This document shows, in pieces, positions 44,095-51,789 of a stretch of 64,000 bases of DNA. Position 1 is the first letter of the stretch; the number at the start of each line of letters is the position of its first letter. Where the stretch lies: the NCBI RefSeq assembly GCF_000519325.1, contig NZ_KI912613.1, positions 3,336,649 to 3,400,648 of the forward strand, in the 5' to 3' direction. Made by a program: the position numbers and the translations under genes. Origin of the DNA: Patulibacter minatonensis DSM 18081 (GTDB taxonomy: Bacteria > Actinomycetota > Thermoleophilia > Solirubrobacterales > Solirubrobacteraceae). Below the pieces are notes generated by a model that made no database searches, was not told the origin of the DNA, and saw only the letters and a list, made by a program, of their open reading frames with translations.

Positions 44095-46326
44095 ATGGAT
44101 CTCGTCGAGGTAGCCAATGCGTTGCGAGAGAGTCCCGCTGATTCCGGCGCGCTCTTGGAATCCGCGTTGTCGGCTCTGGCGAGGGCCACGCCTCTAGAGT
44201 CTGCACCCCCGGTCGGCTTCACCGAGGTTGTCGCTCGATTGCTCGAAGACGGTGGGGATGTACGTGACCGCCCCATATTCGCCGCGCTCCTGCGGGAGGC
44301 TGGCCTTTTTCCTTACCTGAGCCAGGCAGATCCGTCCGACGTCTTCGACCAGATCGCGATCGAAGCGCACACCGCGGCGTCGCACATCGGTGGTCGAAAG
44401 CTGGTGATGCACCGAGACCAAGCGACTGCATTCTTGTACGCCGACGCTGGTCACGACCTCGCGCTCAGCGCGCCAACGAGCTTCGGGAAGACAGCGATTG
44501 CGCACCAGCTGATCCGAACAAATAAGCACGCGAATATCTTGGTCGCCGTCCCAACCCTGGCGTTGCTAGATGAAACCAGACGATCGCTTGCAAATTGCGG
44601 GGAACACTACAAAATAGTAACTCATCCGGATCAGGTGCCTGCGGACAGAAATCTGATGATTCTGACACCGGAACGTGCTCTGGAGATGTTGCCTAATTGC
44701 GTCTTTGACCTAGTTGTAATCGATGAATTTTATACTCTCGACGATGCTCGCCGGAGGCGACTTGAAAATGCTCACGATGAGCGCAGCACGACGCTGAACG
44801 CGTTGTACTCGCGGGTCGCTGCGACGGACGCTCAGGTCGTAATGCTGGGCCCGTCAATCTCGGGCTTGGCGCCTGATGTCTCTCCTCGTCTGAGACGCTC
44901 GTTCGTCCGGTCGGAGTCTCCGACGGTTCATCTCGAGCTCAACCGGCTAGATGATCCAGGGGAGCGTAAGCGACCTGCGCGCGCTGCCGAACTAGTCGAA
45001 TCTCTGAGTGATCCGACTCTCGTGTACGCCAGTGGCCCAGCTAGGAGCGAGACCGTTGCCCGTGCCGTGGTGGCCTCTCGTTCTCGGCCTGAACGTCTGG
45101 ACCAGTCTGTTGACGATGCGGTCGCTTGGATCAGGGAGAACTACGGTGGCGGATGGGTCGTTGCTGACGCGTTGGCGGCGGGGGTCGGCCTTCACCACGG
45201 CGCACTGTCGCGAGGGATAGCCCGCTTTATGGTGAGAGCGTTCAACGACGGAAGACTCAGCTGCCTTGTGTGTACCTCGACTCTCCTCCAGGGGGTAAAC
45301 ACTGCCGCAAAAAATGTCGTAGTAGTCGACCAAAAACTGGGGACCGGGGAGTTCGACTCGTTCGCGTTCGCGAACATCGCCGGCAGGGCAGGACGGATGG
45401 GTCGCTACTTCGTCGGACGCGTGTACCACTTCGGAGTGCCGCCAGCGGATAGTGGGAGGATCATTGACGTTCCGGTCGTGTCGCAGGGGCCTGATACGCC
45501 GGATGAGTTGGTCGTCGAGGTTCTCCGCGAGGATCCGGTGTCCGATGACGAACGGCAGGCACTGATTCGCGAGGAGCTGGACGCGGCGCAGCTCAGCATC
45601 GAGACGGTGCGAACCAACATTGGCGTGCCGCTACCGCAACAGCTGGCGTTGGCCCGGCGCGTTCGCGAGTTGAACGACGGTCAGCTCCGCGAGTTCGCGT
45701 GGACTACCGCCACACCCAACACGTCTCAATTGACGGCCATCACGAACCTGCTCTGGGACAGCTTTTCTTCCGCGCCCACAGAGGACTTCTTCGCGATCAA
45801 GCCGTTCATATCCAGTGTCGGCCAGCTGCGGCTCCGTCTGAAGCAGCTGCAGCAGTTCGGTCCCGGGCGAGGGTTCTATGCCGCGGTGTTCGCGGACCAA
45901 CGCGCTTATGCGGCCACAAAGAAGCGTAAGGAACCGGATTTCGGGGCGACGATTCGAGACGTGAACCGGTTCATGCGTGACATCTGTGGATACCGGATTC
46001 CTTCGCGTCTCCGAGCGGTGGAGAGCGTGCTTCGACCGGTGCTTCAGGAGCACGGTATACCTGCGGCGGATTACCGCGGCTACGCCTCCACCATCGAAAA
46101 CCTCTATATGGGAGTGGCAGTTGCGGCCCTAGACGAGCTCGGAATTCCTCCGCAACTTATTGCGAAGATCAGTCCGCAGCTGCGCGGGGCACAGACCGCA
46201 GATGCCTCGTACGGCGTCCTTCGGGGGCTCGAGACCGGCGCGTTGTCCCTGACCCCGTTCGAGCGCGAAATCCTGGACGAGGCAATTGGTGGTCTCGGCG
46301 GCGGTCAGACAACCATGAACATCTAG
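44095..46326 (+). CDS. hamB: Hachiman defence helicase HamB
   Basis: A 743-residue superfamily 2 helicase with Ski2-like traits. Walker A is APTSFGKT (126-133), motif Ia-Ib region ILVAVPTLALLDETRR and ILTPERALEML, Walker B VVIDEFYTL (Asp210, Glu211, DEFY rather than DEAH), motif III GPSIS, motif V TSTLLQGVNTAAKNVVV and motif VI FANIAGRAGRMGR (~427-436). A C-terminal helical region follows. It pairs with hamA directly upstream. AT-rich patches (for example near 44600-44730 and 45300-45340) are unlike the rest of the window and point to transfer. Known Hachiman HamB proteins are of comparable size. Confidence 0.9.
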   Translation: MDLVEVANALRESPADSGALLESALSALARATPLESAPPVGFTEVVARLLEDGGDVRDRPIFAALLREAGLFPYLSQADPSDVFDQIAIEAHTAASHIGGRKLVMHRDQATAFLYADAGHDLALSAPTSFGKTAIAHQLIRTNKHANILVAVPTLALLDETRRSLANCGEHYKIVTHPDQVPADRNLMILTPERALEMLPNCVFDLVVIDEFYTLDDARRRRLENAHDERSTTLNALYSRVAATDAQVVMLGPSISGLAPDVSPRLRRSFVRSESPTVHLELNRLDDPGERKRPARAAELVESLSDPTLVYASGPARSETVARAVVASRSRPERLDQSVDDAVAWIRENYGGGWVVADALAAGVGLHHGALSRGIARFMVRAFNDGRLSCLVCTSTLLQGVNTAAKNVVVVDQKLGTGEFDSFAFANIAGRAGRMGRYFVGRVYHFGVPPADSGRIIDVPVVSQGPDTPDELVVEVLREDPVSDDERQALIREELDAAQLSIETVRTNIGVPLPQQLALARRVRELNDGQLREFAWTTATPNTSQLTAITNLLWDSFSSAPTEDFFAIKPFISSVGQLRLRLKQLQQFGPGRGFYAAVFADQRAYAATKKRKEPDFGATIRDVNRFMRDICGYRIPSRLRAVESVLRPVLQEHGIPAADYRGYASTIENLYMGVAVAALDELGIPPQLIAKISPQLRGAQTADASYGVLRGLETGALSLTPFEREILDEAIGGLGGGQTTMNI

Positions 46327-46426
46327 AGAGTAGGCGTCGACGATAGAAGTAGAGACCACCGTGGCGTCGAGGTCCACGCAATATGCCCAGATGCTTTCGG
46401 CTCCAAGTTGAGCCTCGCTGGGCAGA

Positions 46427-46735
46427 CTACGGAGACGCAAAGACGTCGTGATCGCCAATGCGGCGCCACCGAATTCCTTGAGTGTCGCCGATGGTTACCC
46501 ACTCCCAGGTCGCACGCCCGTCTGGGTCGTCCATGCTCCAAGTGACTTCCCAGACGCCCTCTGCGCCTTTCACCGGTTTGACCCGCATGCCGTTCGGCCA
46601 TGGAGCCGTTTCGCCGGCGGCAGCGCGCTCGGCCGCAGCGTTGAAGCGGGGGACGAGCTTGCGGAACTTCGCCTGGTGCTGCTTTGAGAGCCGCTTGTAG
46701 TCGCGGTCGAACGCCGGGGTGGTCTGGAACTTCAC
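46427..46735 (-). CDS. RelE/ParE-superfamily toxin
   Basis: A 102-residue basic protein with the RelE/ParE fold pattern: KFQTTPAFDRDYKRLSKQHQAKFRKLVPRF at the N-terminus, a central VWEVTWSM, and C-terminal IRWRRIGDHDVF. RelE-type relatives cut ribosome-bound mRNA, ParE-type ones poison gyrase; which applies is not clear. The GTG start (46733-46735) overlaps the antitoxin stop (GTGA), so the toxin is made only after the antitoxin. It points towards the 3' end of hamB. Confidence 0.8.
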   Translation of the reverse strand: MKFQTTPAFDRDYKRLSKQHQAKFRKLVPRFNAAAERAAAGETAPWPNGMRVKPVKGAEGVWEVTWSMDDPDGRATWEWVTIGDTQGIRWRRIGDHDVFASP

Positions 46736-47025
46736 TCGTCCGCGAGGGTGTCGAGGTGCGCAGCGAAGTCGTCCGCAGAGTCGTGCGTCGTGACCTCGCC
46801 GGCAGCGACGTGGGCGTCGACCTCCCGCTCGCGGGTCTGCCAGCGCTCGGTCCAGAACCACTGCTGATCCGCGGCGACCGGGAGGTGGGGGCGGAGCTCG
46901 ATCACGCCGTCCCGTTCGATGACCTCGACCTGGGCCCCCGGCTCGTCGAGGTGATACCGGCGGCGGACGTCGGCCGGCAGCGCGAGAGTTCCGCGGCTCT
47001 GCACGGTGACGAAGGTGGAAGCCAT
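46732..47025 (-). CDS. AbrB/SpoVT-type antitoxin
   Basis: A 97-residue protein. The N-terminal swapped-hairpin AbrB domain is clear (VTVQSRGTLALPADVRRRYHLDEPGAQVEVIERDGVIELRPHL); the acidic C-terminal half (EREVDAHVAAGEVTTHDSADDF) would wrap the toxin. It is the upstream partner of the RelE/ParE-like toxin and probably represses the pair. It may act to stabilise the island in the host. Confidence 0.85.
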   Translation of the reverse strand: MASTFVTVQSRGTLALPADVRRRYHLDEPGAQVEVIERDGVIELRPHLPVAADQQWFWTERWQTREREVDAHVAAGEVTTHDSADDFAAHLDTLADE

Positions 47026-47150
47026 TCATCGAGGATAGGCGGGTACGGCAACGCTGTAAAGCAGCAATGCGGCTTAATGGCTCCAGGAATGCGAGTCTAG
47101 GCCGGTGCCGCGGGGAAGCAGCGATTTCCCTCTTCGACCGTGTGCGTTGC

Positions 47151-47170
47151 TGTATATACATGGATATATT
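47151..47170 (+). promoter_or_regulatory. AT-rich promoter/operator of the second AbrB-like gene
   Basis: TGTATATACA at 47151-47160 is a perfect palindrome, and TATATT at 47165-47170 is a strong -10 located 6 nt before the GTG at 47177, fitting a leaderless transcript. AbrB-type proteins bind such AT-rich palindromes, so autoregulation is plausible. The stretch stands out in this GC-rich region. Confidence 0.6.
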
Positions 47171-47176
47171 GGCCCC

Positions 47177-47416
47177 GTGAACCTCGTCAAGGTCCGCCGC
47201 GTCGGCAACAGCAACGTCATCTCGCTCCCGCGGGCTCTCGAGGCAGGTGGCTTCGAGCCGGGGGTGTCGGTCCTCATCGAGGACCTCGGGAACGGTGAGC
47301 TGCGCGTCCTTCTCAGTGACCAGGTTCGGGAACGCATCGGGGACGTCGGTCGGCGCATCGTCGAGGAGCGCGGTCACGCGCTTCGCGAACTCGCGGGTCA
47401 CGATCGCGACGAGTAG
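47177..47416 (+). CDS. AbrB/MazE-like DNA-binding protein without a partner
   Basis: A 79-residue protein with a swapped-hairpin domain (VKVRRVGNSNVISLPRALEAGGFEPGVSVLIEDLGNGELRVLL) and an alpha-helical tail. It resembles a MazE/AbrB antitoxin, but no toxin gene follows; the next 172 nt hold repeats. It could be a lone regulator of island functions, or the remnant of a second toxin-antitoxin pair. Confidence 0.75.
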   Translation: MNLVKVRRVGNSNVISLPRALEAGGFEPGVSVLIEDLGNGELRVLLSDQVRERIGDVGRRIVEERGHALRELAGHDRDE

Positions 47417-47448
47417 GCGCTGGGCCCCTCCGTGACTCGAGGAGTCGG

Positions 47449-47553
47449 GTAGTCACTTGTGACCACCTCTCGAGCGCGCCACGCTCGTGGTGAGCACAAG
47501 CGACCACTCCGTCGCCGCCGCCCTGTCATGCCGTGGTGGGCGCAAGTGCCCAC
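47449..47553. repeat. Three imperfect inverted repeats upstream of the excisionase gene
   Basis: A 21-bp element of form GTGGT-n-CACAAG-n-CCAC occurs at 47487-47507 and 47533-47553, and a shorter copy in opposite orientation at 47449-47466. Centres are about 40 and 46 bp apart, near multiples of a helical turn. They are the only notable content of the gap between the AbrB-like and excisionase-like genes and may be binding sites for the excisionase-like protein or for a regulator of recombination. Confidence 0.6.
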
Positions 47554-47588
47554 TTCCGCCACGCACCTGACGACGGTAGGACTGCTCC

Positions 47589-47813
47589 ATGCGAACGAAC
47601 CGCGGGGGAGAGGGGGCGCCGGTCCTGCGGCGGAGGTCGCTCACCCGCGAGGACGTGCTGACCGCCGCCGAGGTCGGCGAGCTGCTCAGGCTGCCGAAGT
47701 CGACCGTCTACGAGCTGGCGCGGCGCGGGGTGTTGCCGTCGGCGCGGCTTGGGCGGACGCTGCGGTTCGTCCGGGCTGACATCGAGCGGTGCGTGCGCGG
47801 GTCCCGCGGTTAG
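47589..47813 (+). CDS. Excisionase-like helix-turn-helix protein
   Basis: A 74-residue protein with a MerR/HTH_17-type DNA-binding domain: LTAAEVGELLRLPKSTVYELARRGVLPSARLGRTLRFVRADIE. Such proteins beside tyrosine integrases are usually recombination directionality factors (Xis) or small regulators. Its stop overlaps the 3' end of the convergent integrase gene by 4 nt. Confidence 0.8.
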   Translation: MRTNRGGEGAPVLRRRSLTREDVLTAAEVGELLRLPKSTVYELARRGVLPSARLGRTLRFVRADIERCVRGSRG

Positions 47814-49186
47814 TCGTCGCCGGCCGGCGGCCTGACGTGGTCGGGCGCCGGGAGCTCGCCGAAGGCCGCGTTGACCGCCGCGACCGCGGCGGCGTCGATC
47901 TTCGAGTGCAGGTAGCGGTTCGTCGTCTCGATCTTCGCGTGGCCGAGGATGTCGCGGACCGAGACCAGCGGCATCGAGCGGGCCATGACCGAGCCGGCCG
48001 CGTGGCGCAGGCCGTGGAGCTTCACATCGCGGAGGCCTGCGGCGTCGCGGGCGCGCTTGTAGCGGGAGCGCATGGCCGAGCCGTCGAGGCGGCGGCCCAG
48101 GCGGTTGACGAAGACGTAGTCGTCCGGGCCCATGAAGTCCTCGCGGGCGCCGACCCGGGCCAGGGCCCTCGTGGCGGGGCGGGGGACCGGGACCTCGCGG
48201 GCGCGTCGTGATTTTGTGCTCGTCTCCTCGCCGGCCGACACGTTGCGGCTGACCGTGAGGATCGCGCCCGACATGTCGGCGAGGAACACGACGTCGTCCC
48301 AGCGCAGCGCGAGGCCCTCGGAGAGCCGCAGGCCCGAGAAGAAGAGGAGGCGGAAGAAGTCCGCGTCGCGCTGATCTTCGGCCCGGCGGGCCTCGAGCTC
48401 TGCCTCCTGGTGCTCGACCGGGACGCCGCGGAAGGTCCGGATCCCGCGGTGCAGCCCCTGCTCGCAGGCGCGCGCGAGGGCCTCGACCTCCTCGTACTCG
48501 TAGAAGTCCAGACGGGCCGCCGGCGGCTCGCGGCGGCGCGACGTGGCGGCCACCGGGTTCTTCTCGAGCTCGTAGGTGTCGGCCCGCATCGCGTAGGCGA
48601 AGATCGCGTGCAGCGTCTGGCGGTGGCGGTTGACGTTGCGCCCGGAGAGCCCCGCCGCGTCGAGCGCCGACAGCCATCGGGCGACTTCGCGCGGCGTCAC
48701 GTCCTGCACCGGTCGGTCGCCGAAGGCGCGCATCAGGCGGCCCTCGCAGGTCCCCTGGCCGCGCCGGTGCTTCGTCCCGGGCTCGGCAAGCATCGAGCGT
48801 TGGTTCGCGAGCGTCGAGGGCTTTGCGCCCTCAACTGTCCTCAGGTGGGTGAGCCACTCGCCGGCCAGGCGCCGGACCGTCAGCGTCGCGTCGATCGCCT
48901 CGCGCGCCCTGCGGGCGGCCGCCTGGTCCTCGACCTCCGTGACCTGCGCGAGGGCCGCGAGGTAGGCCGTGCGCTCGTCGAGCCAGCCGTCCGGCGTGCG
49001 TCCGCGGCGCTTGTGCCAGCTGCCGTCCCTATCGCGTTCGATCCAGGCCGGACCGAGTCGGCGTTTCACCTGCCGGCCCTCGCTCCGCCACTTCGCCTCG
49101 AAGAACGGCGTGCCGTCCTTTGCGACCCGGACGACGACGGCCGGCGCGGGGGCGGTCGGCGCGGTCGTGGTGCTCGAACTGGGCAT
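47810..49186 (-). CDS. int: Tyrosine-type site-specific integrase
   Basis: A 458-residue recombinase. An N-terminal arm-binding domain (KDGTPFFEAKWRSEGRQVKRRLG) precedes the SAM-like core-binding domain (TVRRLAGEWLTHL) and the catalytic domain. The catalytic residues are all visible: Arg287 in FSGLRLSEGLALRW, His391-x-x-Arg394 in HGLRHAAGS, His416 in LGHAKIETTNRYLH and nucleophile Tyr425. The start lies 217 nt from the right attachment repeat. It should integrate the island at tRNA-Gly(CCC) and excise it with the excisionase. It looks intact. Confidence 0.95.
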   Translation of the reverse strand: MPSSSTTTAPTAPAPAVVVRVAKDGTPFFEAKWRSEGRQVKRRLGPAWIERDRDGSWHKRRGRTPDGWLDERTAYLAALAQVTEVEDQAAARRAREAIDATLTVRRLAGEWLTHLRTVEGAKPSTLANQRSMLAEPGTKHRRGQGTCEGRLMRAFGDRPVQDVTPREVARWLSALDAAGLSGRNVNRHRQTLHAIFAYAMRADTYELEKNPVAATSRRREPPAARLDFYEYEEVEALARACEQGLHRGIRTFRGVPVEHQEAELEARRAEDQRDADFFRLLFFSGLRLSEGLALRWDDVVFLADMSGAILTVSRNVSAGEETSTKSRRAREVPVPRPATRALARVGAREDFMGPDDYVFVNRLGRRLDGSAMRSRYKRARDAAGLRDVKLHGLRHAAGSVMARSMPLVSVRDILGHAKIETTNRYLHSKIDAAAVAAVNAAFGELPAPDHVRPPAGDD

Positions 49187-49278
49187 CTCGGCGGGGCGGG
49201 GAAGTAATGGGACGGCGGGCTGCGCGGGGGCTCGGATCTGGACCTTCGGAGTGCGGCCCGACGGCCCGTCAAATTCCT

Positions 49279-49320
49279 GGGTACCAGCGAAACGGCTGCG
49301 GGTACCACTCCGGGTACCAG
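49279..49320 (+). promoter_or_regulatory. Right arm-type integrase sites (three GGGTACCA)
   Basis: GGGTACCAG at 49279-49287, GGGTACCAC at 49300-49308 and GGGTACCAG at 49312-49320, in the same orientation as the two left-arm copies at 42535-42556. They lie between the integrase start and the right attachment repeat and may also let the integrase repress its own promoter. Confidence 0.7.
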
Positions 49321-49403
49321 ACGCCGCGAAGACGTCTAGAAAACTGGCATCTTCGCTGTAAAGAACCCCAGTCTCCTAGTCGTTTCGGACTCCGATAGTC
49401 CGG

Positions 49404-49453
49404 TTCCCAAGCTGAGGGTCGCGAGTTCGAATCTCGTCTGCCGCTCCTCAGAG
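49404..49453 (+). repeat. attR direct repeat (50 bp, 3' tRNA-Gly fragment)
   Basis: A copy of tRNA-Gly from the anticodon loop to the 3' end, identical to 42422-42471 over 50 bp. The upstream half of the tRNA is missing, so it is not functional. It marks the right end of the island. Confidence 0.95.
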
Positions 49454-49478
49454 GCGCCCCGCGTGAGCGGGGCGCCTC
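49451..49478 (+). terminator. Native terminator of the tRNA-Gly gene
   Basis: A perfect 12-bp stem (GAGGCGCCCCGC, loop GTGA, GCGGGGCGCCTC) with a TCTTGTTCTC tail directly after the right repeat. Before integration it would have followed the intact tRNA, so it is probably the chromosomal terminator displaced by the island. Confidence 0.85.
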
Positions 49479-49865
49479 TCTTGTTCTCGGGCCCATCGTG
49501 CAAGCCTCTCCGGCGGCGTCCCACGGTGGCCGGGTCCGGCGAACCGCTCGCCGGGACACCGCAAGCTGTCCGCGGCGACGTCAGCGCGAACGCTCTGGCG
49601 GGGTGGTTCTCGACTCGTCGGGATCCAGCGGACGGGTCCATGCCTCGTGGCGCAGGGCCGACGCGGTGCTTCAGGCCGCGTCGAGCACGCGGTCGGACGG
49701 CACCCCGTCGATCCCGGTATCGGTCGACCGACGGGTGTGCGGACCCGATGTTCCGTCATTTGGCGGATCGAATCCCGGGCTCGGTCGATGTACGGTCCGC
49801 CGGTGCTCCGACCAGTCGGCCGACGTCCATCACCCGAGGCCGCTGCGCCATGGGCCGGACGTGAC
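49479..49865 (+). other. Intergenic region between the island and the CHAP gene
   Basis: About 390 nt without a gene I can support; frames here show no start signals or family motifs. TACGGT at 49791-49796 lies 6 nt before an in-frame GTG at 49803 and may be the promoter of the CHAP gene. Confidence 0.5.
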
Positions 49866-51689
49866 GTGGCACGCCGCCTCAGCATCCTGCTGGCGTTCGC
49901 CGTCGCGCTCTTCGCGGTCCTGGCTGCGCCCGGATCGAGCGAGGCGAAGGCCAGGAAGGCACCGTTCGTCACGCAGCCGGCTCCGCAGCTTCGAGCCGCC
50001 GCGAAGGGCGCCAGGACGATCCTGGTGTCCGCCCGGGCCACGCGCGGGGCGACCTGCGTCGCGAACGTCAGCGTCAAGAAGGTGAGCCAGACCCTCGCGA
50101 AGGTGAAGGCGACCAAGAAGGGGCGTGCCTCCTGGCGCTGGCAGATCCTGCCGACCTCGCCTTCCGGTACGTGGCGCTTCAAGGTGACGTGCACGAAGGG
50201 CAGGAAGAAGGGCTCCGCCACGCGGCAGGTGCTCATCGTCACCGGCAACAAGACCGGCAGGGGTCCTATCGGCGACCCCACGTCGCTCGTGAACCCGGAC
50301 GGCGAGATCGCCGGCCTGGGCGGTGACGATTGCGGCCCGTTCAATTCCCCGCCGCTCAAGCAGTGCACGTGCCTGGCCTGGCAGAAGCGCCGCGACGTGT
50401 ACGACACGTCGGTCGCCCGCGGCGTTCCCAGGGTGGGAGGACGGGGCGGCGGCTATTTCGTGTGGGACGGGGGCCAGTGGCTCGTCAACGCCAAGCGCGG
50501 CGGTTTCCCGACGGGGAGCCAGCCCGTCGCCGGAGCCCTCGTGGTCTGGGGCGTGGCCAACAGCGCGTCGTACGGGCACGTCGCGTACGTCGAGAAGGCC
50601 GAGTCGCCGACTCGCGTGCTGGTGACCGAGTGCAACTACGACTGGAAGGGGAGTTGCCGCACCATCTGGATGAACCCGATCGCGAAGGGCGACCTCCAGG
50701 GCTACATCTACGGAGGACCGGCGGGGAGTGCCCCGGGCGCGAGCCCGGGAGACACCGTGGGAGGAGCATCCCCGGCGAGCACACTGCCGTCGTTCGGTGG
50801 TGCCGGGTGGCAGACGGCCTTTCGCGCGAGCGACGGGGGGCTGTGGACCATCGGCGGCGACAACCGCGGAGCGCTGGGGCTGGGCGTGGCGGCGAACACG
50901 AGTCCCGCGATCACGCGGGTGCAGGGCGGCGGGTGGCAGACCGCGTTCAGCGGCAGCGATGGCGCGCTCTGGGTCGTCGGGAAGGACAACAAGGGCTCGC
51001 TGGGTCTTGGGATGAAGCCCGGGACGAGTCCGAGCATCGCCGGGCTCGCGTCCGGGGGCTGGGTCTCCGCCTTCCAGGCGTCCTCGAACAGCCTGTGGGT
51101 GGTCGGCGCCGACAACAAGGGCGATCTGGCGCTCGGGATGGATCCCGCCTCGAGCCCGAGCATCGCCGCTCTCGCGGGTGGCGGATGGCAGGCCGCGTTC
51201 CAGGCGAGCAGCCATTCGCTCTGGGTGATCGGGAAGGACAGCAAGGGCGACATGGGGCTCGGGATGCGACCCGGGACCAGCCCGAGCGTCACGGGGGTCG
51301 AAGGTGGCGGGTGGCAGGCGGCGTTCCAGGCCAACGATCGCTCGCTCTGGGTCGTCGGAGCGGACAACAAGGGCAATCTCGGTCTCGGAATGGCAGATGG
51401 CACGTCGCCGAGCATCACGGGCATGGCCGGTGGTGGCTGGGAGGCCGCGTTCCAGGCGAGCGACAACACGTTGTGGATCGTCGGGAAGGACAACAAGGGC
51501 GCGATGAACCTCGGGATGAAGCCGGGCACCAGCCCGAGCATCACGGGGCTGTCCAACGGTGGTTGGGAGGCGTCGTTCCAGGCTCCCGACGGGCGTCTGT
51601 GGGTCATCGGATCGGACAACAAGGGCGCGTTGGATCTCGGATTGGCGGACGGCTCGAGTCCCGCGATCTCGAGCTATTCACCGAGTTGA
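49866..51689 (+). CDS. Secreted CHAP-domain protein with seven 42-residue repeats
   Basis: An exported protein of about 607 residues. The signal peptide is MARRLSILLAFAVALFAVLAA followed by SSEA. A beta domain (~35-125) precedes a CHAP amidase/peptidase domain with Cys167 in QCTCLAWQ and His238 in YGHVAYVEK, plus ECNYDW. From ~312 to the end there are seven tandem 42-residue repeats of consensus GGGWQAAFQASDxxLWVVGKDNKG, then xLGLGMxPGTSPSI, resembling beta-propeller lectin blades (tectonin- or fucolectin-like). It probably cuts peptidoglycan and binds a glycan through the repeats. The frame extends upstream, and a GTG at 49803 with TACGGT is an alternative start; 49866 gives the cleanest signal peptide. 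Confidence 0.85.
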   Translation: MARRLSILLAFAVALFAVLAAPGSSEAKARKAPFVTQPAPQLRAAAKGARTILVSARATRGATCVANVSVKKVSQTLAKVKATKKGRASWRWQILPTSPSGTWRFKVTCTKGRKKGSATRQVLIVTGNKTGRGPIGDPTSLVNPDGEIAGLGGDDCGPFNSPPLKQCTCLAWQKRRDVYDTSVARGVPRVGGRGGGYFVWDGGQWLVNAKRGGFPTGSQPVAGALVVWGVANSASYGHVAYVEKAESPTRVLVTECNYDWKGSCRTIWMNPIAKGDLQGYIYGGPAGSAPGASPGDTVGGASPASTLPSFGGAGWQTAFRASDGGLWTIGGDNRGALGLGVAANTSPAITRVQGGGWQTAFSGSDGALWVVGKDNKGSLGLGMKPGTSPSIAGLASGGWVSAFQASSNSLWVVGADNKGDLALGMDPASSPSIAALAGGGWQAAFQASSHSLWVIGKDSKGDMGLGMRPGTSPSVTGVEGGGWQAAFQANDRSLWVVGADNKGNLGLGMADGTSPSITGMAGGGWEAAFQASDNTLWIVGKDNKGAMNLGMKPGTSPSITGLSNGGWEASFQAPDGRLWVIGSDNKGALDLGLADGSSPAISSYSPS

Positions 51690-51789
51690 CGGAGGTCATC
51701 GCCGGCCGCTGCGACCTCGACCACGTCCGCGGAGTCGCACGGCCCGATGCACGGCGCGGGAGCGCGTCCGGGTCCGGCGAGCTCGGCCA

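Larger units (their letters stand above)
42422..49453. mobile_element. 7.0-kb integrative island in tRNA-Gly(CCC), carrying Hachiman defence
   Basis: Bounded by perfect 50-bp direct repeats, the left one inside tRNA-Gly and the right one a 3' tRNA fragment. It includes a tyrosine integrase next to the right end, an excisionase-like HTH protein, and GGGTACCA sites near both ends. Cargo is hamA-hamB, a toxin-antitoxin pair and an extra AbrB-like gene. No replication, packaging or conjugation genes are present. The cargo region visibly contains more A and T than the flanks, indicating horizontal transfer. It is best described as a small defence island or satellite-like integrative element that would need its own Int/Xis to move. 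Confidence 0.92.

Noticed and set aside
44095-46326. A lone DNA-repair helicase rather than a defence gene.
   Set aside because: Direct coupling to a DUF1837 nuclease and location in an integrated island match Hachiman better.
47177-47416. A second complete toxin-antitoxin operon.
   Set aside because: No toxin-sized frame follows; the next 170 nt hold only inverted repeats.
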